This document shows, piece after piece, positions 6,009-12,427 of a stretch of 12,427 nucleotides of DNA. Position numbers and translations under genes: made by a program. This DNA is from an uncultured Campylobacter sp. (GTDB lineage Bacteria > Campylobacterota > Campylobacteria > Campylobacterales > Campylobacteraceae): positions 1 through 12,427 of the forward strand of contig UQCL01000059.1 in the NCBI GenBank assembly GCA_900539505.1, in the 5' to 3' direction. The notes beneath the pieces are model-generated. The model saw nothing but the letters and a program-made list of their open reading frames with translations. It made no database searches and had not been told where the DNA came from. The number at the start of each line of letters is the position of its first letter. Positions within the stretch are counted from its first letter, which is position 1.

Positions 6009-7400
6009 ATGAGCGAACCTGAAGACAAAATTTATCTGGAGGAGCGGAAGCTTGTTAGAAGATATTCTCCGCTCACATCGGTGCTTATAAACACTCTATT
6101 TTTGTTTGTCGTGTTTTACGCATCGTGGTGGATCTTTCAAGATCCTAGGGGACTGATGAGGATGTATACCCCTTACGTGGGATATATGTGGTGCAGGTGG
6201 CTACTTGTAGTCATCATCTGGATCGCGTATATTTTTGATTTTTGGCCTTTTAAAAGAGAGTGGCTCTATACGGCGGGGCCAGCGAAAAAGGGCATTATCT
6301 TTACGGTGATGGTATTTTTTACCTTCTTCGTATTCTTAAAGATATTCTTCGAATTTATTCTAGGCGAGCTTGCCATATCGTATTTTAGTCCGCGAAGGCT
6401 TGCGGAGCTTGGCATAACCGATTTTTACGCCCTTGAATACTCGGCTCAGGCTATTTTGATGTTTGCCGCTATCGCGTCGTGGCTCAGCCCCTCTTGGGTA
6501 GTGGCTGCGGATAATTCGCCGTGGCAGAAGCTAAAGCAGCCCGTTAAAGGCTTTACCGTTTTTATCTGGACCTTTTTGCTAAGTATGATCGTATATTTCG
6601 TATTTTTCCACTCGCAAATGGGAATTTTATTCGATCCGTGGCAAAAATACACATCCATTACTCCGCCTTGGTGGCACAACTTCGCCGATACCGTGCACGG
6701 AAATTTCAATATCGCATGGATTATGTGCTGTACCGTTATGGTCTGGGTGTATGAGACCATTTGGGAAAGATATCCTTTCAGCCTTATTAAGACGAACTGG
6801 CTTAGAAGGACGGCGTCGTTTTTCGGCATTATAGCGATGGCGTTTTGCTTTTCGTTCTTCTTTTACTATCTGCAAGAGCTCATCTGGGGCGTGCATATTA
6901 GAGGTGACAGGAGGCTCTTCGCGCCCGATTGGCGCTGGCTGCACGTAGGCGAGATAGCTATATTTTGGCTGGTGCCGGTGCTATTTATTAAATTTTACTG
7001 CAACAACGCGGTTAATAAATTTTCAAAGCCCGTCAATATCCTTTTTAGAACGATCATAAGCATGGTAGCAGCTATCGTCCTATACTACGTCTATTATCAG
7101 GTCTCGCACTTTTTGCTAGGCACCCAAAAAGGCTTTTCGCACCCGCAACAATTCCCTATGATTCCGATGATCTGGTTTATCAATGTAATGCTGATAAATT
7201 ACTGGTTTATGGACGGCTGGCCGGGCTGGAAGCTTGCAGGCAAGAAAGAGGAAGCAGAGGAAGCAGGCGAGGAAGATGATTTTGGAAATAAAAATTCCAT
7301 TAAAGGCTTGGTGGTAGGCTTTATCATAGGCGTGATCATCTATCTCGCCGTAGTTTATCTAGCGCCTGCCGTGGGCAATATGCTTACAATTTTTAAATAA
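6009..7400 (+). CDS. Polytopic inner-membrane protein, aromatic-rich (463 aa)
   Basis: Not recognised as a named family. Hydropathy by eye suggests about eleven membrane segments near residues 21-42, 55-77, 90-115, 142-165, 180-202, 224-245, 265-290, 305-325, 340-365, 382-405 and 435-457. It contains 26 tryptophans (5.6%), many next to membrane boundaries, and pairs such as WW, DWRW and GWPGW. A charged linker (KKEEAEEAGEEDDFG) precedes the final segment. Conserved-looking polar residues inside the membrane part include HGNFN (~228-232) and DRRLFAPDWRWLH (~299-311). It starts behind a strong promoter and ribosome site and ends 10 bases before the Tat hydrolase gene, so the two are co-expressed. 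A transporter, membrane partner or anchor of the hydrolase are all possible, and none is shown by motif. Confidence 0.85.
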   Translation: MSEPEDKIYLEERKLVRRYSPLTSVLINTLFLFVVFYASWWIFQDPRGLMRMYTPYVGYMWCRWLLVVIIWIAYIFDFWPFKREWLYTAGPAKKGIIFTVMVFFTFFVFLKIFFEFILGELAISYFSPRRLAELGITDFYALEYSAQAILMFAAIASWLSPSWVVAADNSPWQKLKQPVKGFTVFIWTFLLSMIVYFVFFHSQMGILFDPWQKYTSITPPWWHNFADTVHGNFNIAWIMCCTVMVWVYETIWERYPFSLIKTNWLRRTASFFGIIAMAFCFSFFFYYLQELIWGVHIRGDRRLFAPDWRWLHVGEIAIFWLVPVLFIKFYCNNAVNKFSKPVNILFRTIISMVAAIVLYYVYYQVSHFLLGTQKGFSHPQQFPMIPMIWFINVMLINYWFMDGWPGWKLAGKKEEAEEAGEEDDFGNKNSIKGLVVGFIIGVIIYLAVVYLAPAVGNMLTIFK

Positions 7401-7410
7401 AGGATCTGAG

Positions 7411-8562
7411 ATGAATGAAGCTAGAAGAGATTTTATAAAAGGCAGTGCAGCGGGAATAGGACTGGGCGCACTCGCATCGATGGGAGTGTTTTCATACTCT
7501 CCTGCGAGAGAATTTTTTCTTCCCGATGAAGTGCGAAAGATGACCGATTTTGGCGCGATTAAAAGCGTCGAGGTTACTAATATCTCCGAAACAAGCTGGT
7601 TTGATAACTCGATGCTGATGGGAGATATTAAAGGCGCAGGCGGGCTGCTGGTCAATCAATATCTATTTAACTGGCCACCGTTTGGTAACGGCAAAGGGCT
7701 TGCCAAAGGCAGCTACGAAGAGGGAATTTCACAAATCAAGCATCTTCTACCCGATAAGATCGATGAGGCGTGGGAGGTAACCAAAAAACTTTCCGTAAAT
7801 CCCGATAACGCGGGCGGCTACTCTGCTCTCATAGAGATAGAGCGTCTAAACGGAGAAAAGAAAAAATATCTGCTTGATTGCGGCTGGTCATATAAGTGGA
7901 TGCACGAGTGTTTTAAGCGGGAGGGGATCGATAAGATGCTGCAAAGCGGCGAAATAGACACCCTCATAATGTCGCACGAGCACTACGATCACTTTTGGGC
8001 GCTACCCGTCGTTTTAAAGTATAAGCCCGACATCAGGATCATCATACACGAAGGCTTTTACCCGGAGGGCAGACAATATATCAAAGATTCAGGCCATAAA
8101 GGCGAGCTTGTAGTGTTTAAAAAGGGTAGAAACGAGATTGAGCCCGGAATGTGTACGTTTTGCTATGACTGCCCTATCATTACGAGGGTTTTTGGCGAGC
8201 AGTCGATATTCGTAAATGTCAAAGACAAAGGCCTTGTAAGTATCACCGGCTGCTGCCATCAGGGCATCATTACTTTTTCGGACTCCGCACATAAGGAGCT
8301 TAAGTACGACAACGACCAACTCTACGGGCTTTACGGCGGACTTCATATCTCGCCGTTTGACGACTGGGATCCAAAATATGACGATCTGGTTATCGGACTG
8401 AAAAGATGGAACTACCAAGTCATGGCGTGCAACCACTGCACGGGTCTTCTGACCGTGCAAAAATTCGTCCGCGAGGGCTATCCGATCGTAAAAGGCACGG
8501 CTAGATTTAGAACCAAAACGTCCGATTATCTCGGCAACGGCGATAAGGTTAAATTTGGATAG
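7411..8562 (+). CDS. Tat-exported MBL-fold metallohydrolase, COG1237 type
   Basis: Residues 4-10 (A-R-R-D-F-I-K) plus a Gly/Ala-rich hydrophobic stretch to ~29 form a twin-arginine signal; no sharp cleavage site is visible, so it may stay anchored. The zinc-site motif H189-E-H191-Y-D193-H194 is the classic HxHxDH. Further candidate ligands are H283 in TGCCHQGI, H312 in GGLHI and H342 in NHCTG. The TGC.H.GI / GG.H / HCTG set is the signature of the COG1237 branch, often labelled 'dihydropterin-aminobenzene-phosphate synthase-like', a name that need not hold in bacteria. Unusual are extra cysteines: C248, C251 and C254 (CTFCYDC), C281/C282 and C340/C343. It starts 10 bases after the membrane gene (AAGGA site) and its stop is 4 bases before the GTPase start. 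The substrate is unknown. The periplasmic location follows from the Tat signal. Confidence 0.88.
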   Translation: MNEARRDFIKGSAAGIGLGALASMGVFSYSPAREFFLPDEVRKMTDFGAIKSVEVTNISETSWFDNSMLMGDIKGAGGLLVNQYLFNWPPFGNGKGLAKGSYEEGISQIKHLLPDKIDEAWEVTKKLSVNPDNAGGYSALIEIERLNGEKKKYLLDCGWSYKWMHECFKREGIDKMLQSGEIDTLIMSHEHYDHFWALPVVLKYKPDIRIIIHEGFYPEGRQYIKDSGHKGELVVFKKGRNEIEPGMCTFCYDCPIITRVFGEQSIFVNVKDKGLVSITGCCHQGIITFSDSAHKELKYDNDQLYGLYGGLHISPFDDWDPKYDDLVIGLKRWNYQVMACNHCTGLLTVQKFVREGYPIVKGTARFRTKTSDYLGNGDKVKFG

Positions 8563-8566
8563 AAGC

Positions 8567-10321
8567 ATGGAATTTCAAGATATTTTCCCTTTGAAATTTA
8601 AATACTCGTTTGAGGATTACAGGTCGCTTATGAGATGTATATTGATGAAGTCTCTTTACGATAGCGACGTAAAATCCTCAAGCAGGTATCAGGGGATGTA
8701 TAAGGGGAACTATTTTAACGAATGCTGGAGCATAAAATTCGGCTTTTACGGCGGAATTTACGGCATCGTTTTGCGGGAGGTGAAAGAGGATACGGGCGTA
8801 TTTGAGCTTTATTATTTCCCCTCCGCAAACGATGAGCTGCTCGGTAGCGTCTCGCTTTTTGAAGCCGTTTTAGCCGGAGAGCCGGACTTTTTGGCAAAGG
8901 TGCGAAATTTCTCCGCGCACGAGGAGCTTTTAAATAACTTCTGCGTCGCTACGATCTACTTAAGGCCGCAAGAGCGGGGCTTGGCGCTATCTTTTAAAAC
9001 AAAGCTCAGAGATAGGTCGTACGCAAAGGACGGCGTGCGCATAGAGGGCAAGCAGATCATCGCAAAAGAGGGGCTCGATAAAAATTTCCCCTGCTTTAGG
9101 GTGTCGCTTGCGTTTATGAACTTTTTGCATATCGCGCTTTGCAAAATTTACGAGCCGCGCTACGAGAGCTTTGAAATTTACAAAAAAGCGGCTCGCGCCG
9201 TGATCTACGGCAAAGATCGAAATTTAAAAAGCAAAGAAGATCCGCTCTGCGGCGAAATTTTTGTAAATTTAATCTACGGCAAGGATGCGGACGACGCGTG
9301 CTTTAAATTTAACGATAAATCCTTTAAGAAGCTGCCAGGCTCGGCGCCTTTGTTTAAATTTTTGCTGCGTTTAGCCAAGGAGGATAAAAAGCAAATTTTT
9401 ATGCAAGGCGGCGAGCGGCCGAATTTTTTTATCATCACCGGTTATCTTGGCTCGGGTAAGACGAAATTTATCCAAAATTTCATCGAGCATGAAACGGCGC
9501 AAAATAGATTTACGGGTATCATTCAAAACGAGATCGGCAAGATCGGCCTCGACGGCGCGCTACTGGACGCCAAATACGCGCTCGTAGAGATTGACGAGGG
9601 GTGCGTTTGCTGCTCCATGGCGGGGCAGATCAAGCTCGCGATTTCGCAGCTCAAGCCCAAAAAGCCCGACAGCATCGTGCTTGAAACCACGGGCGTCGCC
9701 AATCCTTTCAATATCTTAAGCGAGCTAAACGAGATCAAAGATGCGGTCAATCTATGCGCCATCGTCACCATCGTGGATGGAGCGAATTTTTTAAAAGAGC
9801 GGGGCAGATCAAAAATAATGCTTGAGCAGATCAAGGCCGCAGACGTCATAGTGCTCAATAAAATCGATCTGATCTCGCCCGAGCAGAAGGAGCGGATACG
9901 GCAAGCTTTGATCCAAAACAACCGCTGCGCCGAGATATTCGAGACGGTGGGCGCCGAGCTAAATCCAAACTACTTACTCTACCGCCAGAGCGATACTTCG
10001 TATATGGCGTCCGTCCTACTCGAGGGCAAGATGCATGCTACGCACGAAGACGAGGGGATAGTCTCGTTTAAAAAAGACCTTCCCGAGGCCATCGATAGGC
10101 AAAATTTCATCAAATTTATGAGCGATATACCGGAAAATTTTTACCGCATAAAGGGGCTTGCGAGCTTCAAAGATGATGAAGCGCAATACGTCGTGCAGTT
10201 CGTAAACGGTAAATTTGAGATAACGTCTTTTAGCGATTGTAAACGCTGCGATAATTTTTTGGTTTTCATCGGACGAGGGATAGATGAAAGCGCTTTCTCG
10301 ACCGAACTTTTGAGGGCATAG
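8567..10321 (+). CDS. COG0523/CobW G3E GTPase with novel N-terminal extension (584 aa)
   Basis: Metallochaperone-type GTPase. The G domain begins near residue 285 with the P-loop GYLGSGKT (292-299), then the G3E switch region EIDEGCVCC containing the CxCC metal motif (346-349), a TTGVANP segment, IVDGANF and NKID (431-434) for guanine recognition. The C-terminal CobW_C-like domain shows HATHEDEG, FYRIKGLASF and a closing CKRCDNFLVFIGRGID. Canonical COG0523 proteins are ~320-400 residues, so the first ~285 residues are an extra domain with no recognised motif. The start is set at ATG 8567, four bases after the hydrolase stop; an in-frame TTG at 8555 with AAGG at 8546 would add four residues and overlap that stop. 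The probable role is metal delivery to the co-encoded hydrolase; this is inference. Confidence 0.88.
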   Translation: MEFQDIFPLKFKYSFEDYRSLMRCILMKSLYDSDVKSSSRYQGMYKGNYFNECWSIKFGFYGGIYGIVLREVKEDTGVFELYYFPSANDELLGSVSLFEAVLAGEPDFLAKVRNFSAHEELLNNFCVATIYLRPQERGLALSFKTKLRDRSYAKDGVRIEGKQIIAKEGLDKNFPCFRVSLAFMNFLHIALCKIYEPRYESFEIYKKAARAVIYGKDRNLKSKEDPLCGEIFVNLIYGKDADDACFKFNDKSFKKLPGSAPLFKFLLRLAKEDKKQIFMQGGERPNFFIITGYLGSGKTKFIQNFIEHETAQNRFTGIIQNEIGKIGLDGALLDAKYALVEIDEGCVCCSMAGQIKLAISQLKPKKPDSIVLETTGVANPFNILSELNEIKDAVNLCAIVTIVDGANFLKERGRSKIMLEQIKAADVIVLNKIDLISPEQKERIRQALIQNNRCAEIFETVGAELNPNYLLYRQSDTSYMASVLLEGKMHATHEDEGIVSFKKDLPEAIDRQNFIKFMSDIPENFYRIKGLASFKDDEAQYVVQFVNGKFEITSFSDCKRCDNFLVFIGRGIDESAFSTELLRA

Positions 10322-10327
10322 AGGGTA

Positions 10328-10415
10328 AACTTGTGTGTATTTTGAACGACGATGCGGCACGACTTTATAAAAACGATAGAATGCCGCCGCCAAACATTAA
10401 ATTTAAACACAAGTT
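10328..10415. other. Nested inverted repeats between convergent genes
   Basis: AACTTGTGT (10328-10336) pairs perfectly with ACACAAGTT (10407-10415), and inside it GCGGCA (10355-10360) pairs with TGCCGC (10382-10387) across a 21-base loop. The structure lies immediately after the GTPase stop and could act as a bidirectional end of transcription, but there is no T tract. The rest of the 10322-10526 gap shows a weak hairpin CACTAC/GTAGTG (10451-10475) and no gene. Confidence 0.35.
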
Positions 10416-10526
10416 GACTCGAACTCTTGCGGCAAATTTCTGGAATTTATCACTACGCCGGGATTTTATGTAGTGTACAGTTTGCCATTGAAAAGTCCTT
10501 TAGGTAATTTGTTTTACTTTAAAACG

Positions 10527-11363
10527 TTATCCCAAAACATCCTCAAGCGCGGTTTTTAGATCGCTAAATTTAAAGTCAAATCCGCTCTTTATTAAGGCTT
10601 TGGGATAGACTTTTGCACCCTCAAGCAGCACGACAGACCCCTCGCCAAACATCAAATTTAACGCAAATTTAGGCACTTTAAAAAATGTCGGTCGCCCTAA
10701 AACCTTGCTTAAAATTTGAGTAAATTCGCCGTTGGTGTTAGGAGTCGGCGAAACGAGATTAAAAACGCCACTTTGACGGTTTTGTAAGGTAAATTTAAAC
10801 GCTTCTAGTAAATCAGCGATATGGATCCAGCAAAACGCCTGCTCTCCGCTACCTAGCTTTCCGCCAAGACCGAGCCTGAATGCCGGCAGCATCTTGGCTA
10901 GCGCGCCACCTCGACCCAGCACTACGCCTAGGCGAAATATCGCCGTTCGCGTCCTTGCCTTAGCGGCCTGGCTCTCCCACTCGCATGCCAGCTCGCCCAA
11001 AAATCCGCGGTCAAATTTGACCGAGCTCTCGTCGTGCTCAAGGCCGTTTTCATAGATGCCCACAGCCGAAGCGCTGATGAAAAATGGCGGATTTTCTAGC
11101 GCGTTTATCGCGCCTACTAGCGCGCGAGTCGTCTCTATCCTGCTTGCGTGAAGCTGCTTTTTATAGGCCTCGCTCCACCTTGCGGCGATAGAAGCGCCGG
11201 CTAAATTTATAACCGCATCGCAGCCGCTGATGAGGTTTTTGAGCGCGTCTTTATCGGCGTAGGCAGCGCGCGGTATGGCTACGACCTCGTGCCCCTGTGC
11301 TCTAAAAAATCTGCAAAGCTCACCGCCGATAAATCCGCTCGTGCCGTTTACGGCTATTTTCAT
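10527..11363 (-). CDS. TIGR01777 family NAD(P)-binding epimerase (YfcH-like)
   Basis: Extended short-chain dehydrogenase/reductase fold of unknown substrate. The N-terminal Rossmann motif GTSGFIG is at residues 7-13. It is followed by NLAGASIAARW (53-63), a hallmark of the TIGR01777 group, and SASAVGIY (97-104) with the active-site Ser/Tyr region. The C-terminal ~50 residues match the DUF1731 domain (VPKFALNLMFGEGSVVLLEG, then YPKALIKSGFDF). At 278 residues it is slightly shorter than the usual ~295-300 but complete. A modest ribosome site (AAAGGC) precedes the ATG. It is convergent to the GTPase gene and unrelated to the upstream operon. A minus-strand TATAAA at 11378-11383 is too close to the ATG to be its promoter. 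Confidence 0.9.
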   Translation of the reverse strand: MKIAVNGTSGFIGGELCRFFRAQGHEVVAIPRAAYADKDALKNLISGCDAVINLAGASIAARWSEAYKKQLHASRIETTRALVGAINALENPPFFISASAVGIYENGLEHDESSVKFDRGFLGELACEWESQAAKARTRTAIFRLGVVLGRGGALAKMLPAFRLGLGGKLGSGEQAFCWIHIADLLEAFKFTLQNRQSGVFNLVSPTPNTNGEFTQILSKVLGRPTFFKVPKFALNLMFGEGSVVLLEGAKVYPKALIKSGFDFKFSDLKTALEDVLG

Positions 11364-11393
11364 ATTTTGCCTTTATTTTTATAATGTTTAAAA

Positions 11394-11456
11394 CTTATCC
11401 GTGAGTCGTTTATAAATTTGCTAGCTTTGAGAGCAAATTTGCGTGGCACGGATAGG
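11394..11456. other. 63-base imperfect hairpin (two stacked stems)
   Basis: TATCCGTG (11396-11403) pairs perfectly with CACGGATA (11447-11454), extended outward by T395-G455 (wobble) and C394-G456. Inside, AAATTTGCT (11414-11422) pairs perfectly with AGCAAATTT (11432-11440) around a 9-base loop. The two stems are separated by an asymmetric internal loop of 10 and 6 bases. It could be a structured RNA, a leader of the epimerase gene (about 30 bases upstream of its ATG on the minus strand), or a mobile-element relic. Confidence 0.4.
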
Positions 11457-11643
11457 CAAATTTTACTTCATAAATTTAAATGCTTTGCTTGGCGGATAAT
11501 TTTATTTACAAGTGCTTGCAGTCTCTTATCTGCTCGTGCTTACTCTAAATTTACCGCTATGGCGTGAGTGTAAATGGCAGACTTGCTCAAAAATTTTTGG
11601 ATTTATGATATTTGGCTTTTGTGCCTTGTAAGGCATTTTAAAT

Positions 11644-11733
11644 TTATCAGCTAAAACGCCGTTTGTGAAATTTAGTAAGCAAATTTATGATATGAAGACA
11701 ATAGGCAAAATATGCGCGGTGTTTTGGCGATAA
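11644..11733. repeat. Long inverted repeat, 17 pairs with one bulge
   Basis: Bases 11644-11661 (TTATCAGCTAAAACGCCG) pair with 11717-11733 (CGGTGTTTTGGCGATAA) through 17 consecutive pairs, of which two are G-T wobbles, with A649 bulged. The arms enclose 55 bases of AT-rich sequence. The length makes a chance match unlikely even in AT-rich DNA. No target-site duplication is visible at the flanks, so a MITE-like identity is not established. Confidence 0.45.
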
Positions 11734-11785
11734 GAGCGAAGGAAAAACGGTAAATTATTGCTTAAATTTAATAAGGCTCAAGATA

Positions 11786-11815
11786 AGTTAAAAACTTTCA
11801 AAGGAGTTTTTAACT
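11786..11815 (+). promoter_or_regulatory. Hairpin enclosing the transposase ribosome-binding site
   Basis: AGTTAAAAACT (11786-11796) and AGTTTTTAACT (11805-11815) form a perfect 11-bp stem with an 8-base loop (TTCAAAGG). The Shine-Dalgarno AAGGAG (11801-11806) is split between loop and 3' stem strand, and the ATG follows the stem without a gap (11816). Folding in the mRNA should hinder initiation and keep transposase output low, as is known for hairpins over translation starts in other insertion sequences. Confidence 0.55.
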
Positions 11816-12427
11816 ATGATCCTGCCGATGAAAAACAAGTATATAATCCGTTCCCGAATTTCAGAGAAGAAATTTAGAGAAATTTTAAAGTATTTTGCAG
11901 AGGATATAGAGGCTACTAAAATAGCAAATTTAACCGGGATTTCTAGAATTTCCATTAATAAGATTCTAAAAAGTATTAGAGTTTTGATCTCTCAAGAATG
12001 TGAAAAGATAAGCAAATTTAGCGGTGAAATAGAGATTGACGAAAGTTACTTCGGAGCTAAAAGAGTAAGAGGTAAGAGAGGTAGAGGAGCAGCAAATAAA
12101 ACTCCGGTGTTTGGAATGCTAAAGCGTGACGGCAAGGTCTATACCCAAGTAGTTAAGAACTGTTCTGCAAATGAACTGATACCGATACTATCGCAATTTA
12201 GCGAGCTTGATAGCTCTACTATCTATTCTGATTGCTGGAAAGCTTATGATGGATTAGTGGATTACGGAGCGAAGGCTCATTATAGGGTAAAGCATTCTAA
12301 GAATGAATTTGCTAATGGTAAAAACCATATCAATGGCATAGAAAACTTCTGGGGCTATGCTAAACATAGACTATCTAAATTTAAAGGCATTAAGAAAGAG
12401 AATTTCTTACTTCATCTTAAAGAATGT
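11816..12427 (+). CDS. IS1595-family (ISXO2-like DDE) transposase, 3' truncated
   Basis: DDE-type transposase that cuts and joins the ends of its insertion sequence. 204 codons are visible with no stop. Residues ~31-55 (EATKIANLTGISRISINKIL) form a helix-turn-helix. The catalytic domain shows D75 in IDESYFGAKR, followed by the basic RGKRGRG loop, D139 in YSDCWKAYDGL, and the HINGIENFWGYAKHRL block (170-185) with N173/E176 and K183. These are the hallmarks of the IS1595/IS1016 group, whose transposases are usually a little over 200 residues, so only a short C-terminal tail should be missing. The reading frame is intact so far, suggesting an active or recent copy. Translation is probably restrained by the hairpin just upstream. 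Confidence 0.9.
   Translation, partial: MILPMKNKYIIRSRISEKKFREILKYFAEDIEATKIANLTGISRISINKILKSIRVLISQECEKISKFSGEIEIDESYFGAKRVRGKRGRGAANKTPVFGMLKRDGKVYTQVVKNCSANELIPILSQFSELDSSTIYSDCWKAYDGLVDYGAKAHYRVKHSKNEFANGKNHINGIENFWGYAKHRLSKFKGIKKENFLLHLKEC

Larger units (their letters stand above)
11364..11815. other. Intergenic stretch rich in inverted repeats, no gene seen
   Basis: About 450 bases between the divergent epimerase and transposase genes. I find no convincing coding frame on either strand. It contains the two large inverted repeats listed separately, a short TGCCT-TGTA-AGGCA hairpin followed by TTTT at 11622-11639 (a weak terminator candidate), and many AAATTT-containing words typical of this genome. 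The right end from about 11775 probably belongs to the insertion sequence. Confidence 0.5.
11775..12427 (+). mobile_element. IS1595-family insertion sequence, truncated by the window end
   Basis: The element is inferred from its transposase gene. Its left end is not proven: GGCTCAAGATAAGTT at 11775-11789, about 40 bases before the transposase ATG, is a plausible terminal repeat, but the right end lies outside the window, so the inverted repeat and the target duplication cannot be checked. The contig ending inside the element fits a multicopy IS that broke the assembly. Confidence 0.6.

Noticed and set aside
6446..6944. Minus-strand open frames inside the membrane protein gene
   Set aside because: They are shadows of a well-supported coding frame and show no domain or start signal.
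8089..8568. Long minus-strand open frame of 159 codons
   Set aside because: It lies entirely antisense to the hydrolase gene, whose motifs are clear; no ribosome site or recognisable protein pattern.
10511..10525. GTTTTA-CTT-TAAAAC hairpin as the epimerase terminator
   Set aside because: The stem is almost all A-T and no T tract follows on the minus strand.
11378..11383. Minus-strand TATAAA as the epimerase promoter
   Set aside because: It would leave a leader of fewer than 10 bases and lose the ribosome site.
11414..11760. Repeated AAATTTGC/GCAAATTT words as a CRISPR or repeat array
   Set aside because: Spacing is irregular and these words are frequent throughout this genome.

Overview
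The window looks like one end of a draft-assembly contig from a Campylobacter-type epsilonproteobacterium (Campylobacterota). Signs are the very frequent AAATTT words, AT-rich codon use, TATAAT -10 boxes without an obvious -35, and gene families typical of that group. The species cannot be fixed from this sequence. The first 42 bases are not genomic. They are an Illumina Nextera adapter with an i5 index tail, so the real sequence starts at about base 43. The right edge cuts through an IS1595-type transposase gene, a common place for an assembly to break.

Region by region: (1) 43-2957 is an AT-rich block of small same-strand genes of unknown function. Three or four of them have the look of polymorphic-toxin immunity proteins. 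Two members are broken, one by a frameshift at a T6 tract (661-848) and one by an in-frame stop (2715-2957). A short open frame ending at 97 may be the tail of the preceding toxin gene. (2) 3036-3950 encodes a DUF3137-type membrane protein with its own promoter. (3) 4042-5903 is a two-component system: an OmpR-type response regulator overlapping a soluble PAS histidine kinase, closed by a hairpin over the kinase stop codon. (4) 6009-10321 is a probable three-gene operon behind a clear TATAAT: an aromatic-rich ~11-TM membrane protein, a Tat-signal metallo-beta-lactamase-fold hydrolase of the COG1237 type, and a COG0523/CobW G3E GTPase carrying an unrecognised ~285-residue N-terminal region. (5) 10527-11363, on the minus strand, is a TIGR01777 (YfcH-like) NAD(P)-binding epimerase. 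(6) 11364-11815 is a non-coding stretch with two large imperfect hairpins. (7) 11816 to the end is the IS1595-type transposase, whose ribosome-binding site sits in a perfect 11-bp hairpin.

The most interesting unit is region 3 plus region 4. A cytosolic sensor kinase and regulator lie directly upstream of a polytopic membrane protein, a Tat-exported metallohydrolase and a putative metallochaperone GTPase. Tat substrates fold and acquire metal in the cytoplasm, so a G3E GTPase encoded 4 bases after the hydrolase could be its dedicated metal-loading factor, with the membrane protein as its partner or transporter. This model is an inference from gene order and motifs. The second interesting unit is the decaying immunity-gene array at the left end.
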